Shown: piece after piece, positions 1 through 10,773 of the stretch
How positions within the stretch are numbered: position 1 is the first letter of the stretch
How the letters are laid out: each line of letters opens with the position of its first letter
NCBI RefSeq assembly: GCF_021869535.1
Contig: NW_026262712.1
Coordinates: 64,350,100 to 64,414,099 of the forward strand
Length of the DNA stretch: 64,000 bases
Source: Mytilus californianus
Lineage: Eukaryota > Mollusca > Bivalvia > Mytilida > Mytilidae
Direction of reading: 5' to 3'
Translations under genes and position numbers: made by a program
Notes under the pieces: generated by a model
The model's database searches: none
Told to the model about the DNA's origin: nothing
What the model saw: the letters and a program-made list of their open reading frames with translations, nothing else

Positions 1-413
1 TTGTTTCATTGGCAATCAAACCACATCTCCTTATTTTTATATGATTCTTGTCTATTTTATTATTATAGAAATACCGACAATAATTGTCTAAATAATTGGA
101 AACAACATTCTAGTCTGGTGTGCATCTGCTGTCAGCACTTCTCATTTCATGGAATGTCTTTTTCTAATTCTAATAGAGCTTACACATCCACAGTTAAAGA
201 CACGTTTGCTTTGTTTTTTGGGGTTTTTTTTCGGGGGGGGGGGGGTTGTATAAATGAAGCATTATTTATATCTCCTTCTGCTTATATGAAGCTGCATATT
301 ACGCAATATAAAAATAACTGGCGTTGCACAGAAAGCAGCATAAAAAGATACAAGATATATGTATAGGAAGTCGCCTTAAAAGAATCTGAACTTTTTAGCA
401 AAGAGCCTAAGAT
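1..413. other. Noncoding left edge with repeat fragment
   Basis: I see no gene here. The first 45 bases match the end of the dispersed family B repeat described at 43567, in reverse orientation. A homopolymer run of about 13-14 G lies near 232-245. The open frame across this stretch has no domain and overlaps the repeat fragment, so it is not called as a gene. Confidence 0.5.
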
Positions 414-757
414 GGACAAAGTTCTATAGCTTGTAGTCAAAATTTTATAGCTTGAAGTCAAAGTTCTATAATAGCTTGTAGTCAAAGTTCTATAGCTTGT
501 AGTCAAAGTTCTATAGCTTGTAGACAAAGTTCTATAGTCTTTTGTCAAAGTTCTATAGTTTGTAGTCAAAGTTCTATAGCTTGTAGTCAAGGTTCTATAG
601 CTTGTAGTCAAAGTTCTATAGCTTGTAGTCAAAGTTCTATAGCTTGTAGTAGTCAAAGTTCTATAGCTTGTACTCAAAGTTCTATAGCTTGTACTCAAAA
701 TTCTATAGCTTGTAGTCAAAGTTCTATAGCTTGTAGTCAAAGTTCTATAGCTTGTAG
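414..757. repeat. 21-bp minisatellite, array 1
   Basis: This is a tandem array of a 21-bp unit with consensus TCAAAGTTCTATAGCTTGTAG, about sixteen copies. A few units carry 3-bp insertions or base changes. Because 21 is divisible by three, the minus strand stays open and reads as a heptapeptide repeat, but there is no non-repetitive coding context, so I regard it as noncoding satellite DNA. Confidence 0.95.
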
Positions 758-933
758 TATTAAAGATTACAGGAAGTGTATAGCAAACAACTAAAAATGC
801 GCTGGAGCTAAGTTAAATAGGGATATTCAACGTCCTACATAAAAACATGAACTGGAGCTGTACAACATACAGCCGTAAAAATAGAGTTATCATAAAAAAA
901 ATGCCGAAAAAAAGCCAACCAAATCCGCATAAG
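758..933. repeat. Spacer unit 1 of the higher-order minisatellite
   Basis: This spacer of about 180 bp separates the two 21-bp arrays. It recurs almost unchanged after the second array (1363-1547), so array plus spacer forms a higher-order unit present twice. It contains no gene. Confidence 0.9.
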
Positions 934-1362
934 GTCAACTTCTATAGCTTGTAGTCAAAGTTCTATAGCTTGTAGTCAAAGTTCTATCGCTTGTAGTCAA
1001 AGTTCTATAGCTTGTAGTCAAAGTTATATAGCTTGTAGACAAAGTTCTATAGCTTTTTGTCAAAGTTCGATAGCTTGTAGTCAAAGTTCTATAGCTTGTA
1101 GTCAAAGTTCTATAGTTTGTAGTCAAAGTTCTATAGCTTGTAGTCAAGGTTCTATAGCTTGTAGTCAAAGTTCTATAGCTTGTAGTCAAAGTTCTATAGC
1201 TTGTAGTAGTCAAAGTTCTATAGCTTGTAGTCAAAGTTCTATAGCTTGTAGTCAAAGTTCTATAGTTTGTAGTAGTCAAAGTTCTATAGCTTGTAGTCAA
1301 AGTTCTATAGCTTGTAGTAGTCAAAGTTCTATAGCTTGTAGTCAAAGTTCTATAGCTTGTAG
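934..1362. repeat. 21-bp minisatellite, array 2
   Basis: This is a second array of the same 21-bp unit, about twenty copies, in the same orientation as array 1. Several units share variants with array 1, such as a CTTTTTGTC variant and 3-bp AGT insertions. That suggests the whole array was duplicated rather than expanded independently. Confidence 0.95.
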
Positions 1363-1547
1363 TATTAAAGATTACAGGAAGTGTATAGCAAACAACTAAA
1401 AATGCGCTTGAGCTTAGCTAAATAGGGATATTCAACGTCCCACATAAAAACATGCACTGGAGCTGTACAACATACAGCCGTAAAAATAGAGTTATCATTA
1501 AAAAAATTCCGAAAAAAAGCCAACCAAATCCGCATATGGTCAACTTT
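1363..1547. repeat. Spacer unit 2 of the higher-order minisatellite
   Basis: This is a near-identical copy of the spacer at 758-933, differing at roughly ten positions. Unique AT-rich DNA follows. Confidence 0.9.
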
Positions 1548-2581
1548 GATCTAGTCAATTAATTGACCTTTATGTTTTGAATTTTGATTATTTCAAACAA
1601 AAGTACTGTGTACTTACCATGGTGTTCAATATAACAAAACACGAGTTGTCTAATCCAAGTTATAATCTAAGATGAATTTTACCAATATTCATGCACTTGT
1701 TATTGTTTCCTTTTATAGATAAACTTTTAAATGGACTAGAATTTCATATTTACTTCATGTTTACCTAATAATGACCTTCGATTTAAAGTTACAATTTGCA
1801 CGTTCAATTTTGGCTTCATTCTCTAGGGAATGCTACTTAGTTATAATATATAAATAAATCTATGACATTATGCTTGAAGCTTTAGTTACTGACTGAACGG
1901 TTGGTGACCCTAGGGAACTCAGTAGCATTCATTAGCAGAGGTATCGACTTACTAATAATAAATAAACTCGGAGAATGTCCATTTTATTCATTAAAGAAAC
2001 AATGGATCAAATATTTGTAGAATTATAATTCATAGTTTTCTTTTACTTTGTTTTTGTGTGAAAAAAAATGTTATTATTTTTAAAACTCTAAATTTTATAA
2101 GTTAGAACAAATGTTACTAAAGCTAAAATAATTAAAATTTTTCGTTTTATGAAACCGAATACTTTGCAAGTTTTTATATATGATAAAGAAAAGAAAAAAG
2201 AAAAACTTACAAAGTATTAAATCTCATAAGACAAAAATATAAATTAATGTAGATTCAGTATCATATATTAATTTTTAATCCCGGAATTTTAAGATGGTTG
2301 TTTCCCATTGATCTACTTGTTAATACATTTTGCCGTCTATAAATCAGCAATGAACAAAAGAGTTTTTTTTTCAAATAATTAGTTTTTGCGTGGTATTTCA
2401 TCTTTAATGATTGATACACCGTTTTTTAAAACATCAGATGATAGTATCCGGTTAGTCATATGATCTTGTAGAAATAGGTCATTAGAGAAAGTTAACCCTC
2501 CACAATAAAAATATTGCATTGTTAATCTTTAATTTTTTAATGTGTTTTATGAATTCAGCATACTGTATTATAATAGATACC
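1548..2581. other. AT-rich noncoding DNA
   Basis: I see no coding exon, RNA gene or clear repeat here. It runs up to the left target-site duplication of the SINE at 2595. Confidence 0.5.
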
Positions 2582-2594
2582 TGCCTTTTGGTGA

Positions 2595-2965
2595 TGATGG
2601 TGATGATGATGGATGGCTGCTTAACGTCCAGCGGCAAATTAATATGCATATTCAGGACGGGAACATGTTAATGTAATATGAATATTTACCCTGCTTTGTA
2701 CTAGACCGACACGCTGAGCCGGATTTAAAACGTGCTAGTTCACAAGGTAACAGTCCGCAGGAAGACATGTCACCTTATCCGGACACATTATTCTCACTCC
2801 GAACCGACTAGTCTTTACTCTTACTACTTTATGCCGCGTGCTTAGCGGAGAAGCAGCAAATACCAATTTTAAAGTCTTTGGCCCACGGTTTGACCCGGCC
2901 AGGGTTTGAACCCACGACCTCCCACACTCGAGGCGAACACGCTACCACGAGACCACCGAAGCGGT
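2595..2965 (-). mobile_element. Complete tRNA-derived SINE, family C, with 13-bp target-site duplication
   Basis: The element is flanked by a perfect 13-bp direct repeat, TGCCTTTTGGTGA, at 2582-2594 and 2966-2978. Read on the minus strand, the head (about 2965-2890) is tRNA-like: it has a GTGGTAGCGTG stretch near the A-box position and a strong B box, GGGTTCAAACCC. The far end (about 2595-2615) is a short ATC-type repeat tail, as expected for LINE-mobilised SINEs. A second, 5'-truncated copy lies at 26967-27269. Open frames inside it are not genes. Confidence 0.85.
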
Positions 2966-3249
2966 TGCCTTTTGGTGAAGACTGTTTGTTGATCTCTAGA
3001 TGTTTTACATATTTTTATTGTTGGATTGGTGTCTCATTGATGTATACCTACATTACTTTTTAGTCATATATCCCTTTTCTGTCAATTTCATATTTTGGTA
3101 GATACTAGGGCTAATGAAAAGTATATCTTTCTTCAGCAAACAACTACTAGTGTTTTTAACAATTTTTTTTTTTATTGAAAACACGATTCTGAAATCTTTC
3201 ATAAATAACAGGGGAAAAACCTTCTTTTATTTTAGTTCTATACTTTTAA

Positions 3250-3466
3250 TAAGAGAGACGAAATATACCAAAGGATCATTCAAACTCATAAGTCAAAAAT
3301 AAACTAAAACGCCATGGCTAAAAAAGACCAGAAGACATACAACAGTATACAAAACACCAAAAAAAAGAGACTGAGCAACACGAACCCCACCAAAAACCGG
3401 GGGTGATCTCATGTGCTCCGAAAGTGTAAGCAGATCCTGCTCCTCATGTGGCACCTGTAATGTTGC
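3250..3466 (+). repeat. Dispersed repeat family A, copy
   Basis: This copy carries the family landmarks: CATTCAAACTCATAAGTC near the start, GCAACACGAACCCCACCAAA in the middle, and GTAAGCAGATCCTGCTCC near the end. Other copies or fragments lie near 6884, 10855, 13735, 14500, 14880, 18435, 36735, 38640, 44180 and 60500. It lies in intergenic DNA and encodes nothing recognisable. Confidence 0.75.
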
Positions 3467-3723
3467 TCAACTGCCGGGAAAGTGATAGCTCTATACATTC
3501 AACTGTTTCAAATGACAGTTTGTCATCTGTTCGATCTACGGCAGATTCAAACGAAAAACTTCAGATTGCATTCCGCTCCTTTTCTGTTAAGTTCGCGGCA
3601 TATATGAGCAGACAAATGTACGAAAATTCGATACAAACAATAATCAAAGGAACGGTTCTTCCTGTTGCTTTTTTCATATTGACAATAACTTCCTTAAAGG
3701 TACATATACCAGGACAATGGTAA
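3448..3723 (+). CDS. Possible coding fragment, unrecognised
   Basis: A 91-codon frame begins inside the end of the family A repeat and continues into sequence with more even codon use than its surroundings. It has a Ser-rich stretch (about residues 12-34) and one hydrophobic segment near residues 67-84 that could span a membrane. I do not recognise a family. The frame ends soon after a weak GTACAT that could be a donor. It may be a stray exon, a decayed gene fragment or chance. Confidence 0.15.
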   Translation: MAPVMLLNCRESDSSIHSTVSNDSLSSVRSTADSNEKLQIAFRSFSVKFAAYMSRQMYENSIQTIIKGTVLPVAFFILTITSLKVHIPGQW

Positions 3724-3931
3724 AAAAATGGCCGTCTGTCTATTGAAATCCACAAGTAAAATAGATGGAAAAGTGTTTTTTTAATAGATTCGCAGTCAAC
3801 GTTATTTTAAAATTCACACAGCACCCTCCAAACGCAAATTAATTTGGTTGGAAATTCAGTATCCTGATCCAATGTAAGAAACCGTATCTAGATGCGCCAA
3901 TCCTCAGTAATAGATAATTCACATGTTACAG

Positions 3932-4174
3932 TTACATTGACATAAAGCCTATAAGATATGCACCATTATTTGTAGCTTGAAAAAGACCTTTTACAAGTTT
4001 TACCTTTCTAAAAAATACGGAGTGCTTCGCAGTATCATAAATTACATAAACATGAAGCACTAGTTGTTGTTCAGGCCTTGGATACCCATACTGTAATTTC
4101 ATTCCTTTTCTTCTGTATCTAATAGCTTCCTTTGTCCGAGACATGTTTCCAATTCTATATCTCATTCTAGCCAA
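3932..4174 (-). other. Open frame in locally duplicated sequence, probably not a gene
   Basis: An 80-codon minus-strand frame rich in Arg, Tyr and Lys with no recognised domain. Part of its DNA (about 4080-4200) recurs in diverged form at about 4725-4815; both carry a GGGACATGTT- or GAGACATGTT-like block followed by CTATATCTCATTCTAGCC. The copies do not keep the frame open, which argues against a conserved protein. Confidence 0.2.
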
Positions 4175-4513
4175 AACAACCTTAGCCCGGGATCCTGGCT
4201 CACTGTTTGACAGTAGGTTTCACCAAGATGCCAGGCTAAAAGTATCTTAGCCACTTCATCAGGCAATCAATCAGAATCGATATTTGTAAAGTAAAAATTT
4301 CAAGATCGCGTGAATGAGGAATGAAACTAGTCAAACACAAATTTAGCATTTATTTACCTTTATCAATTTAAAATTATCAATTAATCAAAGTAACTGCTTA
4401 AGCTTAATTGACGCAACATTATATTCCTTCGGTGCCGTCAATATCATAGCTGCTACGTAGGGCTTCGTAGGTTTCGACTACTGAACGTATAGGTAGCCTA
4501 GCCGCTAAATAGA

Positions 4514-4546
4514 TCTAGATAGCATAAAAAGTTCATGCTATCTAGA
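4514..4546. repeat. Short perfect hairpin
   Basis: An 11-bp inverted repeat, CTAGATAGCAT and ATGCTATCTAG, is separated by about 9 bases. It lies in intergenic DNA near other short repeats of TAGCCTAGC. No role can be assigned. Confidence 0.6.
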
Positions 4547-4958
4547 TAATCCAAAATGGCGTCAGATAGGTTATCATTAATGATGTCAATTGTATAGCCT
4601 AGCTACGTTCAACAAAGATAGATACCTAGGACATAGCGGCTATTCTAGCTGCTTCGATGTTGAACGCAACCCAGGTAAACCAGTAAAGACAAAATTATTC
4701 ATTGATCGGGTATCGGATCGGATCTTGAATACCCATATTGTAATTTTGTCCGTATTCAATATCTTCTGTCCGGGACATGTTCACAGTTCTATATCTCATT
4801 CTAGCCTAAGCTGGTTCTCGGCTGACTACTACACTTTGTTTGAGTGTAGCGTAGTACAAGCGGATTCCAGTTTAATTCTGGCCAATGAATCCTTCCCACA
4901 TCACAAGGCAACTAATGAGAACCGATATGTGTTACGTAATAATTTTAAGATGGCGTGA

Positions 4959-5207
4959 TTTTTGATTTTTGATTTTGGGTGTTTTAACGCCACTTTTAAG
5001 CACCGCTTTTGGGCTATTTCGTGGCGGCCAGTTTTTATTGGTAGAGGAAGCCGGAGTGCCCGGAGAAAACCACCGACCTTCGATAGGAAAACTGACAATC
5101 CTAGTCAGTTAAGATTGGATTCGAGTGCACCCGCACGAGCGGGGTTCGAACTCACAACCTCAGTGTTGACTAGTAACTACTTAGACCACTCGGCCACCGA
5201 GGCCCCC
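4959..5207 (-). mobile_element. Complete tRNA-derived SINE with 12-bp target-site duplication
   Basis: A perfect 12-bp direct repeat, AAGATGGCGTGA, lies at 4947-4958 and 5208-5219. On the minus strand the head starts at 5207 with a tRNA-like region holding an intact A box, TGGCCGAGTGG, and a B-box-like GAGTTCGAACCCC, resembling a tRNA with a long variable arm. The body contains a block around GCCGGAGTGCCCGG that I associate with widely conserved molluscan SINEs. The tail at 4959-4980 is two to three copies of a TTTTTGA-like unit. The intact duplication suggests a fairly recent insertion. Confidence 0.9.
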
Positions 5208-5219
5208 AAGATGGCGTGA

Positions 5220-8200
5220 CTATCGTACCGTGATGTGAAGCAAGAACGTTAATAATTATCCATTAATATCTAAGTTGTATACAGAGAACAAATCTTAAAT
5301 TTTCCAAACAATAGATTTAATTGATGATTCTTTTTTCCAAAAAAATAATCAAGTTGCACTCTAAATGTTTCAGTAAAATTAAAATAAAATGCCGCGTAAG
5401 CAAATAGAACGGCGGGGTTGAATTTTGTTTGCGTTTACTTTTGGACTCCTCCTTACTACAAAAAGTACCTTGTAAAAATTAACACGAAAGTACTTTAAAA
5501 CTTTGCATTTGGATGCATATATTTCCATAAGAAATAAGTTGGCAATAGACGAAGCATTATACTGCTAAGTTTCAATGATGTTGGTTTTCTTCCGCATGTA
5601 CTAAACAAACAATTGTATTCCATTCTTAATCAGTTACTTTCTATTTCCTGCTTTAATATGAACAAAAGAAGGGAGTTACCGAAAATATTTTCAATACAAA
5701 TTTGAAACTTCCTGTTAACAGGACATTTTTCTCTATTCTTAAATCATAACTAATATACTGTTAATTATCTCCTCGAAAAAAGGAACTTCTGCTTTTCTGT
5801 GTGTAATTTCATATCATTTGAGTAAGGTTCATCATAAGGTATTAAGAAAATATGGCTGTGTTTACAAAACAAAATATACCCAACCACAGGAGTAAAACCC
5901 GTACCGCATAACAAGCTACCAAAGGCGCCGAAATAACACAATTCCAACGATGTATACATAACTAACGGCCTGATTTATGTACAAAACAATAATAAACGAA
6001 AAACAAATATGATATACAGCATCAAACGACAACCAATGAATTACAGCTCCTGACTTGAGACCAGCGCATACAGAATGTGGCGGGGTTTAACATGTTTGTG
6101 GGCGCGCTTACCCTCCCCTAACGTGTGACAGTGGTGTAACATCACAACATAAGAAAATACAATAAAAATCAGTTGAAAGGGGCTTAACTTATCAGATAGA
6201 TACAAAGCACAAAAACAACAAACAATAACACAAAAGACACAAGTTACAGATCTGAGAGTACTGAAAGCTAGTTCAAGCCAACTAATAAGAAAACCATGTA
6301 TCTTATACTAAAATATCAATCATTCAACTTCCAATGAATTTAGTATAAAGACGCATTGACTGTCAGACAAAAACATGCCCTAGTGCAATGCCAAAATATA
6401 GGTATCGACGGATTGTACGACCGCAAATGTACATATGTGTATAACAATAATTTCTAGTTGGGATTTAATTTACTGATAAGAAAATCAATATTTATACCGA
6501 AAAAAGCAGTATGCAAAGATCTAATAACAGTGATGAATTGGTAACCTTTTAGAATAAGTTTATTGGATCCTCAATGCTCTTTAACTTCGTGCTCTATTTG
6601 GCACTTATAACTTTTTTTATACGCGCGTCACTGATGTGTCTTTTGTAGACAAAACGCTCGTCTGGCGTACACAATTTTAATCCTGGTATCATTGATGAGT
6701 TTATTTATTTAAAGGATCGATAAGTTTACCCGGATCGTATCAAACTATACGGGCTCGGTAAATAACATCTATTCAACGTAAAAATTTGGATATGCTAATT
6801 CGTTCGTAATACTTTTTCTACAGGTACAGCCAAACTTCCAAACTAACTCTATGTACCTATGAATGAATTTAGTAAAGGTTTTAAAAGAGAGGCGAAGAAT
6901 GTCAAAGGGACATTCAAACTCATAAGTCGAAGTAATTTGTTGTAACGAAATCCTTAACTTAATAATTTACCATTTTTACATAGCGTTCATTGAAATTCAA
7001 AACGTTACCACAGACACGGGCATAGCGAACGAGTTTGGATATACACATACCGTAAGATGGTGTCAAAGGAACATCACCATCCAGAATATGAACATTAACA
7101 ATAGGGAACGGAAAACAGGCCCTGTGTCTTAAATTTTTGTGTAGAGTTTCCCGTGTAAAAATTGAAATATCTAAATTTAGGAAAAGACAGTTATTGGCGT
7201 TTATATTTGATTGATTTTAAAGAAAGTTCCTTTGGGGACATTTTTGCAGTACATTTAGAGAATTCTTGATAATTTAACGGGAAAGTATCATCAACTTGAA
7301 GATAACAGTAAGTGTTGTTGAATTTATCATTTAAATGGAATTTTTAGACGAGTCTTTACTGAGTTTGACCATAAACCTAACAGTACATGAACAAGTCTGT
7401 TATTAAAGGAGTGCGATCGGTACTGATAGGAATACCTACTACCTATAAATTGACTTTATTTCAAAAACGCACATTACTGTTGTCAAAGACAACATTTACA
7501 GCTTTAATCATCTCATCACAGTTTACTACAATTAAAATATGAGGGGATCTTCTCAAACATCTCAAGTTAGTTAATTTTGCACCTTCTGTAGGAGCAAATA
7601 AAAATCACATCAAAATCCAGGAGAGTTTTTAAGTTTTACCTTTCAGGGTCCAGTCATGCCTTAAAATATAGCAGGTGCACATCTTAGTTTATACTCAGAA
7701 TAAAATTTGTGTTGTATACACGTTCATATTTGTCAATTCCTCATGATGAATCTTATACGGTTTGGAAAAACAAACACATGCATGGGTGTACGAAATGCAT
7801 TCTAGATCACTATTAATCGAGCACACCTTTATAAATAATTGCTCTTGTCAACAGTGTTCCACATCTGGGATATTATCATAGTTATTGACATCCAGTATAT
7901 TTATCAATTTGACACAGAATAATTTTATTTATGTGCGGGTTTTATATACTTGAAATTACATTAATTTGAATGTAATGGTTTATTTATTTACGGGAACGGG
8001 AAATTATTGTAACAATGTATTCACAAAGCTTCCATGTGTTTGTCATTCATTGGCGTCTTCTAACTCCACGAACAAGTCTAACTGCCACATAATCAAATCT
8101 TTTTGATATACATGATTGGTTTATACATCACGAATACAATTAAAACAATATCGTACAGTTACACTTGCAAACAAACTTCAATGCATACCATAATATTATT

Positions 8201-8294
8201 CTTTTAGTAACTTAATTACCTTTACATCCCCCCCCTTTTTAACACATAAATTGCAGTAGCGCATACTGCACAGTTCAAAGTAACTGAACATGTT
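5220..8294. other. Noncoding AT-rich DNA with repeat fragments
   Basis: I see no convincing gene. It holds a fragment of family B at about 5975-6190 (including the segment ending in ACATCACAACATA), a short conserved repeat at about 6615-6710 (landmark CTGATGTGTCTTTTGTAGAC), a family A fragment at about 6884-6940, and a C-rich run near 8228-8237. The remainder appears unique. Confidence 0.5.
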
Positions 8295-8735
8295 TTGTTA
8301 ATATGTCTTTTGATTGAGTTAAGCCATTTCAATTGATATTCTAGAGTGTGTCTTTCTATGTTGTGATGTTACACTATTGTTTCACGTAGGCTGAAGGTTG
8401 GCGCCTATTAAAACGTTTAAACCCGCTGCATTTGTTTGCACCTGTCCAAAGTCAGGAACCTGATATTCAGTGGTTGTCGTTTGTTGATGTGGTTCATAAG
8501 TGTTTCTCGTTTCTCGTTTTTTATATAGATTAGACCGTTGGTTTTCCTGTTTGAATGGTTTTACACAAGTCATTTTTGGGGCCCTTTATATCTTGCTGTT
8601 CTGTTTTAGCCAAGGCTCCGTGTTGAAGGCCGTACTTTGACCTATAATGGTTTACTTTTACAAATTGTGACTTGGATGGAGAGTTGTCTCATTGGCACTC
8701 ATAACACATCTTCTTATATCTATTTGCACCCTCTG
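8295..8735 (-). repeat. Dispersed repeat family B, long copy
   Basis: This copy of about 440 bp matches 43567-43945 (opposite orientation) and 45995-46420 (same orientation). Landmarks on the plus strand are GTGTCTTTCTATGTTGTGAT, CAAGGCTCCGTGTTGAAGGC and GAGAGTTGTCTCATTGGCA. Two open frames here (8382-8573 and part of 8637-8930) belong to the repeat. Confidence 0.8.
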
Positions 8736-9137
8736 CAAAATCACCGTTGTTTCGCTTTGCTAAAAAGGAAGATGGTTCAATCATATAAACATGTTGAAGG
8801 CCTCACTGTGACTTTAAGATGTAGAACAGCATTAAAAGCATTGTTCCCTTGCTTTTTGTGTGTTTTTGCATGTACTAATTTTGTGTCATGGATGGATATT
8901 TCATATCCTTTGTTTTTCTATTATAAATGATTTGTGAAACATCAAGGTTGATATTAAATAAAGTTCATGAAGTTTATGAAGAAGTTTTTATTGTTATTTC
9001 TCACCAAATAGTTACGGAAGTGAAGTCGACAAAACATAAGAACAATTACACTAAACATATTCAAGAATGCTCGCAATACTAAATGAAACCGAACTTCCTC
9101 GTTCTTTCCTACGTAGTCAAGTATCCTACCCAATTAT

Positions 9138-9146
9138 TTATATAAT
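9138..9146 (+). promoter_or_regulatory. Possible TATA box of the first EGF-lectin gene
   Basis: A TTATATAAT stretch lies about 95 bases upstream of the start codon. That would suit a TATA box with a short 5' leader. A similar ATATATTAA stretch lies about 78 bases before the second paralogue. The sequence is AT-rich, so this is weak evidence. Confidence 0.3.
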
Positions 9147-9236
9147 CGAAGACACAACGTCTTGTTTTAAAATTATGATAAGATAGAAATCATAAAACTG
9201 TACATTCAGCGAGTTATTTATCTTCAACACAACAGT

Positions 9237-10661
9237 ATGGATTTTCAACAACGATCAAGACATGCTAATTTTACAATATGCGATAACAACATAGAAAGAC
9301 ATGGAGACGAAAACATACCCGATAATAGTTACCAAAGCCTTGTTAAAATTAACACACAAACAGAGGATAATACGTATGATATTATTCACCCTGAAGAAGC
9401 AACTTCAAACAGTACCGAACGGAACAAATTGGAGAATGAAAACACAACTACATGGACATTTTTAGCCTTACTTTTTTGCATGAGTACCGCCATTTTAGGC
9501 GGTGCTGTGGCATACCTAAGCGCAAAAATACTATCTGTCAGAAGTGACTCGAGTTTATCTGCTGGTAAAAATCAAGAAGCAGGACTCGATCCAGACTTTA
9601 CATGCAAATGCAAATACGGCTATTCCGGACGATGTTGTGAAATAACGCCATGTGACAGAGTTATTTGCGAGAACGGAAATTCTTGCCTTTATGACGGAAA
9701 TATGACATTATGTGTTGTTGATTTAATTCAGGCTCCATCACTAGTTAATTGTAAGTCGTTTTGTGCTTCGTCACCCTGTAAAAATAATGGACAGTGTGAA
9801 GAAGTGGTTGGGGGATACAAGTGTATTTGTTCCTCTGAATACACCGGTCTCACTTGTAAAACTTTGATTAATCCGTGCAGTTGTTCACCTTGTAAAAACA
9901 ACGGGACTTGTACTGAAAATGGTTATGACTATAAATGCGTCTGTCCCAACGGATTTTCTGCTACTGACTGTCACGAAACTCAATGCGACAACTCTCCTTG
10001 CAAAAATCAAGGACGTTGTGAGAACATTGGCAATAGACGTACTTGTAGTTGTAAAGAAGGCTATAAAGGAAAAGATTGTGAGAAAACACCTTGTAATGGT
10101 AGTCCTTGTAAAAATGGAGGATCATGTTCAATTTTGGGAAATATCTATCAATGCACATGTCCTCTTGGTACATCTGGAACTAACTGTGAAAATATTTCGT
10201 GTGGATTTCCAGAGTATAGGCAAAATGTTCTGAAACAAAAGACATGCAGTATCTCACCGTGTCTAAAGCATTGGAGATTTAACATTGCAACATTTTCATG
10301 CTATTGGATAGACATCAGAAAAGCGAGATGGAGTTCAGCAAATATAATATGCCAATCAAAAGGGTCCAGTCTCGCTTACATTCAAACTCAGGATGAAATT
10401 AAATGGCTCGAACAATTTGTCAATGAAAACGTATGGGTAGGTGGACGTGTGGTTAACAACCAGTATCGATGGCACAGTCCAGAATATAATTACTCTATCC
10501 ACAATCTGTCTAATTTATGGACTCAGAATGAGCCCGGCACATTCAATAGGGGCCATTGCGTACAACTCTGGAAAAGAACTGAAAGTTTTCTCCTGGACGA
10601 TACACCATGCTATGAAAAGAAGCGATTTATTTGCAAAACTACTAATCTTCCAGGAATCTAA
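9237..10661 (+). CDS. Type II membrane protein with EGF-like repeats and C-type lectin domain (paralogue 1)
   Basis: An intronless 474-aa protein. A cytoplasmic tail of about 72 residues is followed by one hydrophobic span (about 73-99) with no signal peptide, so it is probably type II. The tail has two YxxL/I motifs, YQSL at 32-35 and YDII at 47-50, spaced like an ITAM. The ectodomain has a partial EGF-like segment (about 122-139), four EGF-like repeats (about 172-207, 214-245, 250-281, 286-317) and a C-type lectin-like domain (about 342-466) with WVGG at 400-403 and paired cysteines. The sugar-site loop reads EPG, not EPN, and the usual WND is replaced by LDD, so calcium-dependent sugar binding may be weak. 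The start is the first ATG, in a leader similar to that of paralogue 2. Likely role: surface recognition receptor, by inference. Confidence 0.93.
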   Translation: MDFQQRSRHANFTICDNNIERHGDENIPDNSYQSLVKINTQTEDNTYDIIHPEEATSNSTERNKLENENTTTWTFLALLFCMSTAILGGAVAYLSAKILSVRSDSSLSAGKNQEAGLDPDFTCKCKYGYSGRCCEITPCDRVICENGNSCLYDGNMTLCVVDLIQAPSLVNCKSFCASSPCKNNGQCEEVVGGYKCICSSEYTGLTCKTLINPCSCSPCKNNGTCTENGYDYKCVCPNGFSATDCHETQCDNSPCKNQGRCENIGNRRTCSCKEGYKGKDCEKTPCNGSPCKNGGSCSILGNIYQCTCPLGTSGTNCENISCGFPEYRQNVLKQKTCSISPCLKHWRFNIATFSCYWIDIRKARWSSANIICQSKGSSLAYIQTQDEIKWLEQFVNENVWVGGRVVNNQYRWHSPEYNYSIHNLSNLWTQNEPGTFNRGHCVQLWKRTESFLLDDTPCYEKKRFICKTTNLPGI

Positions 10662-10767
10662 AACTAACGCCCTTAACCACTTATTTGGTACACCAATGGA
10701 CAAAGATAATATGCATACATATATTATGTTTCGTTCATTCGAAAGAAAAGGTTGATTAAAAAAAAAA

Positions 10768-10773
10768 AATAAA
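10768..10773 (+). terminator. Polyadenylation signal AATAAA
   Basis: A canonical AATAAA follows an A-run about 107 bases after the stop codon of the first EGF-lectin gene. It fits as its cleavage and polyadenylation signal. Confidence 0.5.

Noticed and set aside
282..1345. Two long minus-strand frames of repeated TTSYRTL-like heptapeptides
   Set aside because: They are the translation of a 21-bp minisatellite, whose unit length keeps every frame phase-locked; there is no unique coding sequence, and the spacer between arrays is noncoding.
2878..5219. tRNA-like segments and short open frames (2878-3063, 4962-5219, 4901-5098)
   Set aside because: Both tRNA-like segments are heads of SINEs with target-site duplications, not functional tRNA genes; the frames read through the SINE bodies.
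9919..10755. Additional plus- and minus-strand frames within the first lectin gene
   Set aside because: They are out-of-frame shadows of the EGF-lectin reading frame. The same applies to frames inside 16939-18354.
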